A stretch of DNA of 64,000 nucleotides from Gemmobacter sp034519525 (GCA_034519525.1 JAXHOJ010000042.1:62001-126000); one strand, 5' to 3'; numbered from the stretch's first letter, positions 44,180 to 55,040 are shown. A program made the numbers and translations. The notes: generated by a model from the sequence alone, not told the origin.

Positions 44180-45254
44180 ATGTTCGAATTTCTACTGGAT
44201 CATCTGCCGGAACCGCATCTTGCCGCGCTGCTGGGCCTGTTGACCGGCGCGGTCTTCGGGTTTTCGGCGCAGCGGTCGGCCTTCTGCCTGCGCGCCGCCA
44301 CGGTGGAATTCGCGCGGGGCAGGCTGGGCCCCAAGGTCGCCGTCTGGCTGCTGACCTTTTCCACCGCGCTGATCTGGGTGCAGGGCGCGCAGCTGCTGGG
44401 CCTGTTCCGTGCCGAAGACGCGCGGATGATGGCGGTGGCGGGCTCATGGTCGGGGGCGGTGATCGGCGGGCTGATGTTTGGCGTGGGCATGGTGCTGGCG
44501 CGCGGCTGTTCAGGGCGGCTCTTGGTGCTGGCGGCGACAGGCAATCTGCGGTCGGTGGTTTCGGGGTTGATCTTTGCGGTGGTGGCGCAGATGGCGCTGC
44601 ATGGCTGGCTGGCGCCCGCGCGGCAATGGCTGGCCGGGCTGTGGGTGACGCCGGGGGGGCGGAATGTCGATCTGCTGGCGGCACTTTCACTGCCGCAGGG
44701 AACCGGGCTGGCGATTGGCCTCGGCTGCGCCGCCCTGGCACTGGGGCTGGCGCGGCAGAACCGCATCGGCGCGGCGCGGCTGGTCTTTGCCTCGGGCGTG
44801 GGCTTTGCCGTGGCGCTTGGCTGGGTGCTGACCTTCACCCTGTCGCAGCGGCGCCTTCGATCCGGTCAGTGTGACTTCGGCCACGTTTTCCGGCCCTTCG
44901 GCGAATATGCTGATGTTTGTCCTGACGGAAAACCCGGTGCTGGATTTCGACATCGGGCTGGTGCCGGGGGTGTTTCTGGGGGCGCTGATCTCGGCTGCGC
45001 TGAAGGGCGAGCTGGCGTTTCAGGGCTTTGATGGTGAAAGCCAGATGCGGCGGTCGATGGCCGGGGCGGTGCTGATGGGCTTTGGCGCCATGCTGGCCGG
45101 GGGCTGCGCCATCGGCGCGGGCGTCACCGGCGGGTCGATCTTTGTCGCGACCGCCTGGCTGGCGCTGCTTTGCATGTGGATCGGCGCCGCGATCACCGAT
45201 GCGCTGGTGGATCAGGCCGTTTGGCTGGGAAGGGAAATTTCCTCGCATGTATAA
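44180..45254 (+). CDS. YeeE/YedE-family sulfur-compound transporter (one frameshift)
   Basis: About 355 residues, roughly ten hydrophobic segments. YeeE/YedE (TsuA-like) thiosulfate/sulfur transporters carry conserved cysteines in pore motifs; here FSAQRSAFCLRAA, GVGMVLARGCSGRLLVLAATGNL and MLAGGCAIGAGVTGGSI. The frame changes near 44860 (expected FDPVSVTSATFSGPSA). It faces the 3' end of the sox operon and probably imports thiosulfate, sulfite or a related compound. ATG 44180, with GGGGGAGGAGGAGG upstream. Confidence 0.85.
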
Positions 45255-45528
45255 AAATGTCTAATTCACCCTGGCTAAAGGGGGGAAGGGAAAGAATGGA
45301 ATATATTAACTATGGGGGGGTGGGGATGTCGCGGTGGGTGTGGAATTAAAGGTGTATATCATCCGGTGTGGGGGGTTGGGTGGCAGATCGCCGGTGGTCC
45401 GGGGGGGTGCCCGCGAGGGTGGGGCCTCGATATCGTCATCTGAGAGGTGGGGGGTGGTGTGGTGGGGGTGGGTGGATTGGGTGGTGCGCAAGGCATCGGC
45501 CCTAAGGCAGCGCGCCCTGCCTGACCCT
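45255..45528. other. Strongly G-biased intergenic block between convergent yeeE and soxH
   Basis: A 274-base gap with composition unlike the rest of the window. After an AT-rich start (with ATATATTAACTAT at 45301-45313) the plus strand is nearly free of C and packed with G-runs: 45314-45320 (7), 45322-45325, 45370-45375, 45401-45407 (7), 45421-45424, 45449-45454, 45464-45468, 45470-45472 and 45479-45481. Several groups could fold as G-quadruplexes. No gene or ordinary terminator is visible. It may be a replication- or transcription-related structure, or a poor-quality assembly join. Confidence 0.7.
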
Positions 45529-46473
45529 CTATTCGAACTCCATTTCCGAAAACACCACGCCCGCATTTTTCGTGGCCAGTTCCTCGAACGTGTCCAGCCG
45601 CTGCCAGCGCGCCTGATCGACATAATAGGCCCCGGCCAGATCACCCCCCGCTGCGATATGCGCGCCGATCTTTTCGCGCAGGTCCAGCAGGTAATCGCGG
45701 GTATAGCGGGTGACCTGCGCCAGATTGGTGGGGTGGCCATGGCCGGGAATGATATAGGTTGGCGCCAGTGGCATCAGCGCCTTGTCCCAGGTCTCGATCC
45801 AGCAGGCGGTGCAGGTGCCCTCAAAGATCGGCGGCATGCGTTCGTGAAAGGCAATGTCGCCCGCAATCATCAGGCCCCAATCCGGCAACCAGACCTGCGT
45901 ATCGCCGGGGCTATGCGCCGGGCCAAGATGCAACACCTCGACCCTCACGCCGCCCATCTCAATCACCCGGCGGTCGGTGAAGGTTTCGGTCGGCGGCGCG
46001 ATCACCGTGCCTTCGGCATTTTCCTTGGCATAGGCCTGCAGCGCCATCAAAGCCTGCGGCGCGCTGTCTGCAAATTCCGCCGCGGCATCGACATGCGCCA
46101 GGATTGGCACGCCCTGCGCCGCCCAATAGCTGTTGCCCAGCATGGCATGGCCCTGCCCGTTTTCCACGATCACCAGTTTCACCGGCTGATCGGTGACGGT
46201 GCGGATTTCTCCATGCAGCGCCTCGGCCAGTTTCCAGCTGGCGCCGGAATTGACCACGATCACGCCATCGCCCGTTACGATAAAGGACAGGTTGTTGTTA
46301 TGGCCCGCGTTTTCATAGGTCGGCGGGGCGGTGGCCCCGATGGCGGAAAACACGCCCGGGATCACCTCATAGGGTTTGGCGTAAAGCACCGATTGCGGAT
46401 ACTGATCCGGGATGTCTTCGGATGCGAAGGCCGCGCCCGCCATCAGGCAGGCCAGAAGCGTCAGGCGCAGCAT
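45529..46473 (-). CDS. soxH: SoxH, exported metallo-beta-lactamase-fold protein
   Basis: 314 residues. Signal peptide MLRLTLLACLMAGAAFA. Metallo-beta-lactamase-like fold: NNNLSFIVTGDGVIVVNSGAS, then the usual HxHxDH position reads ENGQGHAMLGN, which lacks most zinc ligands. The later LHLGPAHSPGDTQVWLPD, MIAGDIAFHERMPPIFEG and YIIPGHGHPTN are conserved. It closely fits SoxH, the last gene of the Paracoccus sox cluster, reported as dispensable for thiosulfate oxidation. Starts in a TGATG overlap with soxG. Confidence 0.82.
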   Translation of the reverse strand: MLRLTLLACLMAGAAFASEDIPDQYPQSVLYAKPYEVIPGVFSAIGATAPPTYENAGHNNNLSFIVTGDGVIVVNSGASWKLAEALHGEIRTVTDQPVKLVIVENGQGHAMLGNSYWAAQGVPILAHVDAAAEFADSAPQALMALQAYAKENAEGTVIAPPTETFTDRRVIEMGGVRVEVLHLGPAHSPGDTQVWLPDWGLMIAGDIAFHERMPPIFEGTCTACWIETWDKALMPLAPTYIIPGHGHPTNLAQVTRYTRDYLLDLREKIGAHIAAGGDLAGAYYVDQARWQRLDTFEELATKNAGVVFSEMEFE

Positions 46474-47398
46474 CACGCCTCCTCCACAAAACGATAGCCG
46501 CCATCCGCCGCCTCGGCCCGGCCGATGCCGCCGCCGGGCAGATGATAGCCGATCAGCGCGATCTGTTCCGCCGCCAGCCGCTGCAACAGCGCACTGCGGG
46601 TGGCCGCCGCCAAAGCCCCGTCCTGATCCGAACCCGAGGCCCAATCCGGCCGTTCAAAGGCAACATGATGATTGCCGATGCAATCGCCCAGCACCATGGC
46701 GGTATTCGATCCGTTCCCCACCTCATAGGCCATGTGGCCCGGCGTATGGCCCGGGGTCAGCCGGGCGGCGATGCCGGGCAGCTGGCTCTTGCGCCATCGG
46801 TCAACACTTGCGGATCGATCTGCAGCCACGCGCCAGCCGCCGCGCGGCGCCAATGGCAAAGGTGGTGCGGGCATCGCCAATCGTGTTCGGCGTTTCGGGG
46901 TTCATCCAGTAATCAAATTCGGCCTGCCCGATCATATAGCTCGGCATTGGCGAAAACCGGCTCGTCGAATTCATCCAGCAGGCCCCACAGGTGATCGGGG
47001 TGGCCATGGGTGAACAGCACATGCGTCACATCCTCGGGCGCCAGATCCAGCGCGGACAGCGCCTCGGCCAGCTTGCCGGCCGTGGGCTGGAAATCCGGGC
47101 CAGCCCCCACGTCGAACAGCACGGTATGGGTGCCATCGCGCAGCAGCGTGACGTTGCAGGGCGGTGTCAGCTGATCGGTGGGCAGGCCGTATTTGCGGAT
47201 GATCGCCTGCATCTCCGCCTGCGGCATCCCACCCAGGATGAAATCTCCGGGCAGCACCAGATGGCCATCCGACAGCGTGTCGATCCGCATCGCGCCCAGC
47301 TCAAGGCGTGCTTGCCGCCCAGAGCACGGCGCGGCGCCAGTGGCATGAGCCAGCGCGGCGGCAGCCAGTAGTCAAGGAAATGGCGGCGGGTCGAGCAT
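46473..47398 (-). CDS. soxG: SoxG, metallo-beta-lactamase-family protein (frameshifted)
   Basis: About 305 residues. N-terminus with an export signal is scrambled by frame changes between 47398 and 47300. The body is RIDTLSDGHLVLPGDFILGG, TPPCNVTLLRDGTHTVLFDVGAG and the zinc motif VTHVLFTHGHPDHLWGLLDEF. Frame changes near 46935 and 46800 precede ARLTPGHTPGHMAYEV and AMVLGDCIGNHHVAFERPDW. The intact THGHPDHLWG and HTPGH indicate a metal hydrolase, unlike SoxH. Zinc hydrolase role in the sox pathway is not established. Confidence 0.78.
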
Positions 47399-47464
47399 GG
47401 TGAGCACCTGTTGCAATGAAGGGCGGGCGCCCCGCAAGGCGCCCGCAGTCAGGGACGGATGGTT

Positions 47465-48741
47465 TTAGCCAAAGATGTCGGCGGTGATGCCCGCATACCA
47501 GCCAAGGCTTTCCTCATAGGTGGCCTTGCGCAGCGCGGCATCCTCGCCCGTCTGGCTGATGAAACTTTCCACCGAGGCGATCTTTTCCGGCGTGGGTTCG
47601 TAGGAGGCCCCCACCTTCACCCCGTCATCCGGCGCGATCAGCGACCAGCAGGTGTTGGAATAGCGCGCGGGAAAGACCTTGGACTGCGGTCAATTCGCCG
47701 CGGATCGCCATCGCCGCCACCTTGGCCTGGCTATTGGCCGAAAAGCCGGATTTCGGCATGTCGCCCTGCGCCGAGCTGTCACCCAGAACCCAGGTGTTTT
47801 CATCCATCTTCGATTTCATCGTATCTGGATGCACCGGCGCCCAGCCACTGTCATCCGTCACCCCTGCAAGTGCGGCGATCTTGCCCGCCACCTGCCCGGG
47901 GATGACGTTGCAGACATCCACCTTCTGCGCCTCGCCATCGACCACCACCTCCATGGTATCGGCGCGCACTTCCACCGCAGCGCCGCCGAAATCGGGGCCG
48001 ACCCATTCGACCATCCCGTCGTAGTGCCGCGCCCAGCCTTCCTCGAACAGAGCCTGTTTCGAATAGTTCTCCTTGGGGTCCAGCACCAGGATCTTGGCGG
48101 TCGGGTTCTTCTGCTTCAGCACATGGGCCACCATGCTGATCCGCTCATAGGGCCCGGGCGGGCAGCGATAGGGGTTGGGCGGGGCGACCATGGCAAAGGT
48201 GCCGCCCTGCGGCATTTCCTCGACCATCTTCTTCAACAGCTGGGTCTGCGGCCCGGCCTTGTAGGCATGGGGCATCACCTCCGCCACATCCAGGCTCCAG
48301 CCCGGCACCGAGCCATCCTTGAAATCAATGCCGGGCGACAGGATCAGCCGGTCATAGGGCAGCACCTGCCCGCCCGCCAGCGTCACGGTTTTCGCCGCGC
48401 GGTCTACCGCCGTCGCCATGTCATTGATGACGGTCACACCCCCGGCGGCAACCTTGTCATAGCCGTGTTGCCAGGCTTTCAAAATCGCAGAAGCCGCCCA
48501 GATAGAGGTTCGAAAAGAAGCAGGTGGTGTAAACCGGGTTCGCCTCGATCAGCGTGATATCCAGCGCGCCTGCGCTGTCCTTGGCCAGATAGCGTGCCGC
48601 CGTCGCCCCGCCTGCCCCACCGCCGATCACCACAACCTTCGGTTTCGCCTGTCCCAGCACCATGGGCGCGTAAAGCAGGCCGGTCGCAGCCCCGGTTGCA
48701 GCAAGGCCCGTTCTCAGAATGGTCCGTCTGGTCAATATCAT
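47465..48741 (-). CDS. soxF: SoxF, FAD flavoprotein (sulfide dehydrogenase-like), two frameshifts
   Basis: About 425 residues. Tat-type signal MILTRRTILRTGLAATGAATG, then FAD motif PKVVVIGGGAGGATAARYLA and TLIEANPVYTTCFFSNLYLGG with a redox Cys. After a frame change near 48480: LPYDRLILSPGIDFK, ANPYRCPPGPYERI-like PNPYRCPPGPYERISMVAHVL and NTWVLGDSSAQGDMPKSGFSANSQAK. After a second near 47690 the C-terminal domain ends YEESLGWYAGITADIFG. It is the flavocytochrome-c sulfide dehydrogenase flavin subunit homologue; SoxE is its likely cytochrome partner. Confidence 0.87.
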
Positions 48742-48799
48742 GCGCGTTTCCTCCCAGATGCGCGGTGATGCCGGGCGCGGTTGGCTCCGCGTCTCTGGC

Positions 48800-49514
48800 T
48801 TATTCAAGCGTGGAGAAATAGGCGGCCAGCGCCGCGATTTCCTCATCCGACAGGCGGCCCGCCATCATCTGCATCACCGGATGCGGGCGCAGCTTCTGTT
48901 TGTAGGCGTGCATCGCCACCACGAAATCCTCGGCAGGCCATGCGGCGATAGAGGGGATGCCCTGATCCGATCCGTCGCGCTGATGACAGGTGATACATTC
49001 CGACGACAGATATTCGCCATAGGCCGGATCGCCCTTGATCCCCAGGATCGCCGGATCAAGGTCATGATCGGTCTTGCGGGCGGTGGGTTCGGCTTCGGGA
49101 ATGTCGCGCGGCCGGTCAGACCATTCGCGCAGATATGCCAGCAGCGCGGCGCGCGCCTGCGGATCGGCCAGGCCGCGATAGTTCATCCTTGTGCCTGAAA
49201 CCAGCGCCTTCGGATTGGCGACATAGGCATCCAGCGTTTCCAGCGTCCAGGTCAGGCCATCGCTGCCCATGCGCGCCATGCCCTTGGAATAGCTGAAATC
49301 CGCAAGCGCCCCGGCGCGGCGGCCGAAGATGCCGTTCAGCCGCGGGCCGACGCGGTTCGCAGCCTCCGTCGCCAATCTGGTGGCAGGCCGAACATTGCCG
49401 CTTGAACACCGTCTCGCCCCGCGCGGCATCCCCGATATCTTCCGCCACAACCGGGATGCCCCCGGTGACGGCGAAGACCAGCGCAGCAAGAAAGACAGCG
49501 CGCCGGGCCATCAT
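48800..49514 (-). CDS. soxE: SoxE, diheme c-type cytochrome (one frameshift)
   Basis: About 237 residues with an N-terminal export signal (VFLAALVFAVTGGIPVVAED). Two heme c sites: CSACH in the N-terminal domain and CITCH in the C-terminal domain; methionine ligands are available in GTRMNYRGL and MQMMAGRLSDEEIAALAAYF. The frame changes near 49370. Starts immediately after the soxD stop (TAGATG). Accepts electrons from SoxF in the model for the FCSD-like pair. Confidence 0.85.
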
Positions 49515-50642
49515 CTACATCCCGAAGGTCGACAGATAGGCGATCACCGCCGCGCGATCCTCGGGCTTCTTCAGGCCCGCGAAAGACATCTTGGTGCCCT
49601 TCATGAAGCCTTTCGGATTTTCAAGGAACGCCTGCAAAGCGGCTTCATCCCAGATCAGCCCGCCCGCCGCCATATCGGCCAGCGGCTTGGAATATTTGAA
49701 CCCCTCCACCGCACCCGCCGCATGGCCGACAATGCCGTTCAGCACCGGCCCGGTGCCGTTCTTTGCACCCTCGCCCAGCTTGTGACAGGCGGCGCATTTC
49801 TTGAACACCTTCTCGCCTGCGGCAACCAGCGCCGGGTCGGCGGCGGCGGGTTCTGCGGGGGCTTCGGCAGCAGCGGGTTCGGTGGGGGCGGGTTCGACTG
49901 GTTCAACTTCGGCGGGGGCTTCGGCCGCCACTTCGGCCACAACCGGCGGCGCGGTTTCGACCGCCACGCGCAGATCGGGCAGGCTGCCCGCCGGGCGGCC
50001 ATCCGGGTCTTCCGGTGTCACATTCAGATCCACCGCACGTTTGGTGATTTCAGGCGTGCCCGGCACGCAATCCGCCATGCAGGGTTCGCCCTTGAACATC
50101 ACATATTCAGTTTCCGGCCGGTCATCAGGATAAAATCCATCGGCATTGGGCATCGTGATTTCGGTGAAATTGTCTTTCGACAGCACAAAATCATCTTCCA
50201 CCAACCCATTGGAATACAGAAGAAAAGCCGTGATCGCATAGGTTTCGTCCGCCGTCACCGTCTGTGCCGCGCCAAAGGGCATGGAGCGGTGGACGTAATC
50301 GAACACGGTGGAAAGATAGGGCCAGTAGCTGCCCACAGTCTTGACCGGGCGCGGATCGGTCAGCGACCCTTCGCCCCCCGCCAGCACCGGCCAGCTGTCC
50401 AGCCCTTCGGCAAATTCGCCGTGGCAGCTGGCGCATTTTTCGGCGAAGACCTCTTCGCCCGTCGCCACATCGCCCGACCCTTCGGGCAGGCCGGTGCCAT
50501 CGGGCAGCACCGCCACATCCCAGGCCGCGATCTCTTCGGGCAGGGCGTCGCGGCCCAGACCCAGCTTTTCGGCCATCACCGGTGCCGCGAAGGCCGAAAC
50601 CGCGAAGGCCGAACCAAGAAGAAGGTTACGCGATCTCGACAT
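49515..50642 (-). CDS. soxD: SoxD, diheme cytochrome subunit of sulfane dehydrogenase
   Basis: 375 residues, intact. Signal LLLGSAFAVSAFAAPVMA. Heme site 1 CASCH at 70-74 and heme site 2 CAACH in the C-terminal domain, separated by an Ala/Pro/Glu-rich linker of about 45 residues. Methionine ligand in GTKMSFAGLKKPEDRAAVIAYL. With SoxC it forms the periplasmic Sox(CD)2 complex that oxidises the sulfane sulfur on SoxY, which avoids sulfur-globule formation. ATG 50642 lies inside the end of soxC (17-bp overlap). Confidence 0.94.
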   Translation of the reverse strand: MSRSRNLLLGSAFAVSAFAAPVMAEKLGLGRDALPEEIAAWDVAVLPDGTGLPEGSGDVATGEEVFAEKCASCHGEFAEGLDSWPVLAGGEGSLTDPRPVKTVGSYWPYLSTVFDYVHRSMPFGAAQTVTADETYAITAFLLYSNGLVEDDFVLSKDNFTEITMPNADGFYPDDRPETEYVMFKGEPCMADCVPGTPEITKRAVDLNVTPEDPDGRPAGSLPDLRVAVETAPPVVAEVAAEAPAEVEPVEPAPTEPAAAEAPAEPAAADPALVAAGEKVFKKCAACHKLGEGAKNGTGPVLNGIVGHAAGAVEGFKYSKPLADMAAGGLIWDEAALQAFLENPKGFMKGTKMSFAGLKKPEDRAAVIAYLSTFGM

Positions 50643-51914
50643 TCTCGACCTCCCCATCCGCCTTGACCCACCAGGTCTGGATGCCGTTGTTATGATAGAC
50701 ATTGTTCAACCCGCGAATGTCGCGCAGGGCGGCCTTTGTCGGCTGCACATAGCCGGTGTCGTCGATCGCGCGGGATTGCAGGAACATCTCCTGCCCGTCC
50801 CAGTTGATATCCAGATGGAAGCGGGTCAGCGCCTTGGCTTTCGCATCGCCGGAAATCCGCGCCTCCTGCCAGTTGCGGCCCCCATCCAGCGAGACATCAA
50901 CCCGGGTGATCCGCCCATTGCCCGACCAGGCCAGCCCGGTGATGACCAGCGGCCCCTGGCCATGGCGGATCGGCACCTGCGGGCTGGGCGAGGTGATGAC
51001 GGATTTGGCATCCATCACCCAGGTCCATTTGCGCGCCCGGCCATCGGGCATCATGTCGGTGTATTTCGAGGTTTCCTCGCGGCTTTCCACCGCCTGATCG
51101 TAGATGCCGATCCGGCGCAGCCATTTGATCCACATATTGCCCTCCCAGCCCGGCACCACCAGCCGCACGGGATAACCATGTTCCTTGCGCAAAGCCTCGC
51201 CATTGGCGAAGAAGGCCACCAGCACATCATCCATCGCCTTTTCCAGCGGGATCGACCGCCCGTTGGAACTGGCATCGGCGCCTTCGGCGTAAACCCATTT
51301 GCCCTCGGGCTTCACCCCCGCCTCTTCCAGCAGATAGCGCAGCGGGATGCCGGTATATTCCATGTTATGGATCATGCCCTGGGTATACTGGCAGCCCTCC
51401 AGCTGGGCCCCGCCCCATTCCATGCCGCCATTGGCCGCGCATTCGCAGAAGGCCACCGTCAGCATGCGCGCGGGAAGCGCAGCAGGTCTTCAAAGCTGAA
51501 GACCAGCGGCTTTTCCACCAGCCCGTTGATCATCAGCCGGTAATCCTGTTTCGACAGCTCGATGGCGCCGGAATGGTGCCGCTCGAACGCGCAGCCCTGC
51601 GGGGTGATCGTGCCTTCCAGCGCATGGATCGGCGTGAAGTTGATCGAGCTGACCGGGCTTTCCGTCAGCCATTCGACATTGCGCCGGGTCACATGGCTTT
51701 CAAAGCGGATCGGCATGCCATAGGGCGCGGCATCCACCGGATCGCCAAAGGCCGAGGCCCAATCCTGCACTTCGGTAATCAGCGGGTCAGGCCCCGCCGC
51801 CTTTGCGGTGGTGGCCCCGGCCACCAGCCCCGCACCGGCCAGCGCCGAATTGCGGAGGAAGCCGCGGCGCGAGGGGCCGGTTACGGGTTCGTCGGTCATC
51901 CGGTCATCAGACAT
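50626..51914 (-). CDS. soxC: SoxC, molybdenum sulfane dehydrogenase (one frameshift)
   Basis: About 428 residues, sulfite-oxidase family. Tat signal PSRRGFLRNSALAGAGLV. N-terminal FERHHSGAIELSKQDYRLMINGLV, then a frame change near 51470 (after LLRFPR), then the molybdenum-cysteine motif VAFCECAANGG and GAQLEGCQYTQGMIHNMEYTGIPL. The C-terminal dimerisation domain has DVSLDGGRNWQEARI. ATG 51914; ATG 51899 is an alternative. Together with SoxD it gives the six further electrons per thiosulfate. Confidence 0.92.
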
Positions 51915-51936
51915 GGCGAACGCTCCTTCCTTGGTT

Positions 51937-53631
51937 TCAGATGCCGGTCACGGTGACCGAGGTATTGGGTTCAAGCCGCACGGTGCCGATCTTGCGGATA
52001 TGTGCCTCCAGCACGTCCCAGATCTGCGGGCCTTCGGTGCCTTCGTTCACGCTGGCCCAGCCCGCCACGGTGTAGGATTTCGCGGCATCCACCGCTTCGC
52101 CGGTATCGGCCAGCGCCAGCGCGGAAATCCGTTCGCCAATCGGTTTCGACACGTCGATGGCATAGGCCAGCCCGCCCACGCGCACCATGTCGCCGCCCTG
52201 CTGGTAATAGGGATCGGTGTTGAACAGGTTGTCGGCCACGTCTTCCAGAATGGTCTTCAGCGTCTCGCCCGTCATTTCGGTGCGGTAGCAGGCGCCATAG
52301 GTCATCGAGGTGACGTTGTGGATGTCTTCGCGGGTGATCGCATCGCCGGGCAGCAGCGAGGTGCCCCAGCGCACGCCGGGCGACATGGCGATCTGCGCAT
52401 CGCGTTCGCTGCGGATGGCGTTGCAGATCAGGTCATCCCAGGTGCCGTTGAAATTGCCGCGGCGATACAGCAGGCTTTCGGTGGTGCCGATCTGTTCTTC
52501 CAGCTGCGCCTTGTAAGGCGCGCGCTCGCTGTCGATCAGCGCGGCCATTTCGGCATCCGGCGCGATCACATCGGAAAAGACCGGGATCAGCTTGTGGCGG
52601 AAGCCCATCATCCGGCCATCGCGCACATCCAGATCGACGCGGGACACGAACTTGCCGTTCGATCCGCTGGCAATCAGGATCGTCTCACCCACCAGCACGG
52701 GTTCGGGCACGGCATCATGGGTATGGCCGGTCAGGATCACGTCGATGCCCTTTCACCCGGCTGACCATCTTGCTTGTCGACGTCAAAACCGTTGTGCGAC
52801 AGGCAGACCACCAGATCCACGCCTTCGGCGCGCACCTCATCCACCATTTCCTGCATCCGCTCCTCACGGATGCCGAAGCTGTAATCGGGGAACATCCAGC
52901 CGGGGTTGGCGATGGGCATATAGGGGAAGGCCTGCCCGATCACCGCGATCCGCAACCCGCCGCTTTTCGAAGATCTTGTAAGGCTCGAACGCCGGTTCAT
53001 CCCATTCCACGTCAAAGATATTGGCGCCGAGGAAAGGGAAAGGCAGCGTTTCCACGATCTCTTTCACCCGGTCCTGGCCATAGGTCCATTCCCAATGGCT
53101 GGTCATCGCCTCCACCCCCAGCTGGTTCATGACATTCACCATGTCCTGCCCCTTGGTTAGGAACGAGGTCATGGAGCCATGCCAGGTATCGCCGCCGTCC
53201 AGCAGGATCGCATCAGGGCGCGCCGCGCGGATCGCCTTGACCACGGTGGCCACCCGATCCATCCCGCCCATCCGGCCATAGGCGCGACCCAGGGATTCAA
53301 AATCCGGGTAAGACAGCGCATAGGCTTCGGGCGATTTCGGCGCGATGCCGAACATCTTCTGGAAATCGGCGCCGGTCACATGGGGCGCATGGCCCTTGGC
53401 ATCGCCCACGCCCAGATTGATCTCCGGCTCGCGGAACCAGACGGGTTTCAGCTGGGCATGAAGATCGGTGATATGGATCAGGGTGACATTGCCAAAATCA
53501 TCGAACTGCAGCAACTGATCCTGTGTCAGCGTCTGCTGGGCTGCCAGCTTTGCCCAATTGCCGAAACCGGATGCCCCGATGATGGCCGATGTGGCCATGG
53601 CGGCCTGCATGAACTCGCGGCGGGTAATCAT
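51937..53631 (-). CDS. soxB: SoxB, dimanganese S-sulfo-L-cysteine hydrolase (two frameshifts)
   Basis: About 565 residues. Tat-type N-terminus MITRREFMQAAMATSA. Metallophosphatase-like motifs: LIHITDLHAQLKP, LLDGGDTWHGSM, TSHWEWTYG, VCLSHNGFDVDK and ILTGHTHDAVPEP, with the 5'-nucleotidase C-terminal domain after them (GTWDDLICNAIRSERDAQIAM, NFNG). Frame changes near 52965 and 52755. It releases sulfate from the sulfonated SoxY cysteine in the periplasm. ATG 53631 has GGAGACC upstream. Confidence 0.93.
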
Positions 53632-53757
53632 CCCGGTCTCCTCGTCTGCGTCTGGTCTTGGGGCATGGCCGGACCTGCCGCGCGACAACGCGCGCCGGTC
53701 CGGCTGCCAATGTGATGGGGGAAGATGCGGCCGCCAGTCACCCGGCGGCCGATGGGC

Positions 53758-54660
53758 TCAGTGCCGGACAGATACGCCCTCGACGCTCAGCCCGTTGCCG
53801 CGCGAGGCAACGTAAAGCTCCAGCGCCTTGAACTCGTCCGATCCGGCCTTGAAGGTTTCGGCCCGGGTATCGCGCACACAGCCGACAAACCGCTGCTGTG
53901 CCGAAAGGATGCCCGCATCCTTCAGGCGATAGGCCGGAAAACCGTTGATCTGGCCCTGGCTCAGATGGTCGGCGCGGATCATCCTGCCCTGATTATCCTC
54001 GTGGCAATTGGCGCAAGACATTTCCAGCTGCCCGAAGCGGGTGTAATAGATTTCCTTGCCTTTTTCCCAGAAGGCTGCCGCCGGGCCGTCAATGGCGACA
54101 TTGACCGCCATCCCGCGCGACTGCACGGAAATCAGCGCCAGCATGTCCTTCATCTTGTCCCCGGTCCAGCCCCAGGCCTCCAGCCCCATGCGTTCGGTGA
54201 CGCAGCCGTTGATGTAATCTTCCATCAGCATCAGCTTGCCCGAGGTCGCATCCACCCGTGGCAGCGTGGCCCGCAGGCCCGCCATGGTTTCCGGCCCCTG
54301 ATGGCAGCCCGCGCAGCTTTCACCCTTGGCACCCTGGGCCTTGTTCCAGCTGTCCATCCCGCGATCCATGAACACCATGCCCGGATTGTCGAAATCATCG
54401 CGTTCCAGATCGCGGGTTTCATCCTCGCGGTAGTGCCAGCCCGACCAGATCGTATCCATCACATCCTTCAGATGCTCTGGCGCGGGGGCGCTGGTGGTCA
54501 GGGTCAGCGGGCCATCATCGGTTTCGATGGTCAGCGTATCTTCCACCGGATCGGCAAAAGCCGCGCCCGCAAGGGCAAGGCCCAGAACCGCCGCAGCGGC
54601 CATTCCGCGTACCGCCCCGGCGGCATGGGGTGCAAATCCCGTCTTGGTATAGCGCTGCAT
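53758..54660 (-). CDS. soxA: SoxA, L-cysteine S-thiosulfotransferase cytochrome subunit
   Basis: 300 residues, intact. Signal peptide around GMAAAAVLGLALAGAAFA. Two CxxCH sites, CAGCH at 116-120 and CANCH in the second domain, so it is the diheme form. The catalytic cysteine that is persulfidated is in QRFVGCVRDTRAE. With SoxX it attaches thiosulfate to SoxY. ATG 54660 chosen over 54684 because GGGAGGAGACGCC precedes it. soxZ lies 27 bases upstream. Confidence 0.95.
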   Translation of the reverse strand: MQRYTKTGFAPHAAGAVRGMAAAAVLGLALAGAAFADPVEDTLTIETDDGPLTLTTSAPAPEHLKDVMDTIWSGWHYREDETRDLERDDFDNPGMVFMDRGMDSWNKAQGAKGESCAGCHQGPETMAGLRATLPRVDATSGKLMLMEDYINGCVTERMGLEAWGWTGDKMKDMLALISVQSRGMAVNVAIDGPAAAFWEKGKEIYYTRFGQLEMSCANCHEDNQGRMIRADHLSQGQINGFPAYRLKDAGILSAQQRFVGCVRDTRAETFKAGSDEFKALELYVASRGNGLSVEGVSVRH

Positions 54661-54687
54661 GGCGTCTCCTCCCTTGACCAGCAACGC

Positions 54688-55017
54688 TCAGGCGACTTCG
54701 ATCGGCTTCACGTCTTCGTAGACGGAGCCATCGTCATCATACCAGGTGAACTTGAATTCGCCCGCCGCATCCACCTTGGCGTCAAATTCGAAATAGGGGT
54801 TGGTCGACACCGCAGGGTCGATCGCCACATCCACCACATTGACCCCGTTCAGGTCACAGGTGAAGCGGTTGATGATCGACCGCGGGATCAGCTTGCCTTC
54901 CGCATCCTTGCGCTGGCCCGATTCCATCTTGTGGGAAATCAGGGCCTTGATGGTGACGGCCTCGCCCGCCTTTGCCGATTTCGGAACCTTCACGCGGGGT
55001 TTTGCATCATCTGCCAT
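54688..55017 (-). CDS. soxZ: SoxZ, sulfur-carrier partner subunit
   Basis: 109 residues, intact, immunoglobulin-like fold without signal peptide; it is exported with SoxY by the Tat system. RVKVPKSAKAGEAVTIKALISHKMESGQRKD is nearly diagnostic in segments, and IINRFTCDLNGVNV and NPYFEFDAKV follow. SoxYZ carries pathway intermediates. AGGAGGAACG precedes the ATG. Confidence 0.96.
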   Translation of the reverse strand: MADDAKPRVKVPKSAKAGEAVTIKALISHKMESGQRKDAEGKLIPRSIINRFTCDLNGVNVVDVAIDPAVSTNPYFEFDAKVDAAGEFKFTWYDDDGSVYEDVKPIEVA

Positions 55018-55040
55018 AGTCGTTCCTCCTGTTCCTGAAA

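Noticed and set aside
45334..45740. Possible proteins within the G-rich block on either strand
   Set aside because: The frames consist of Gly/Val/Trp or Pro/His/Thr runs from the biased composition, with no ribosome site, and run into soxH in a wrong frame.
49515..50642. Ala/Pro/Glu-rich stretch in SoxD as a frameshifted or foreign insertion
   Set aside because: The frame is open through both heme domains and a flexible linker at this place is normal for SoxD.
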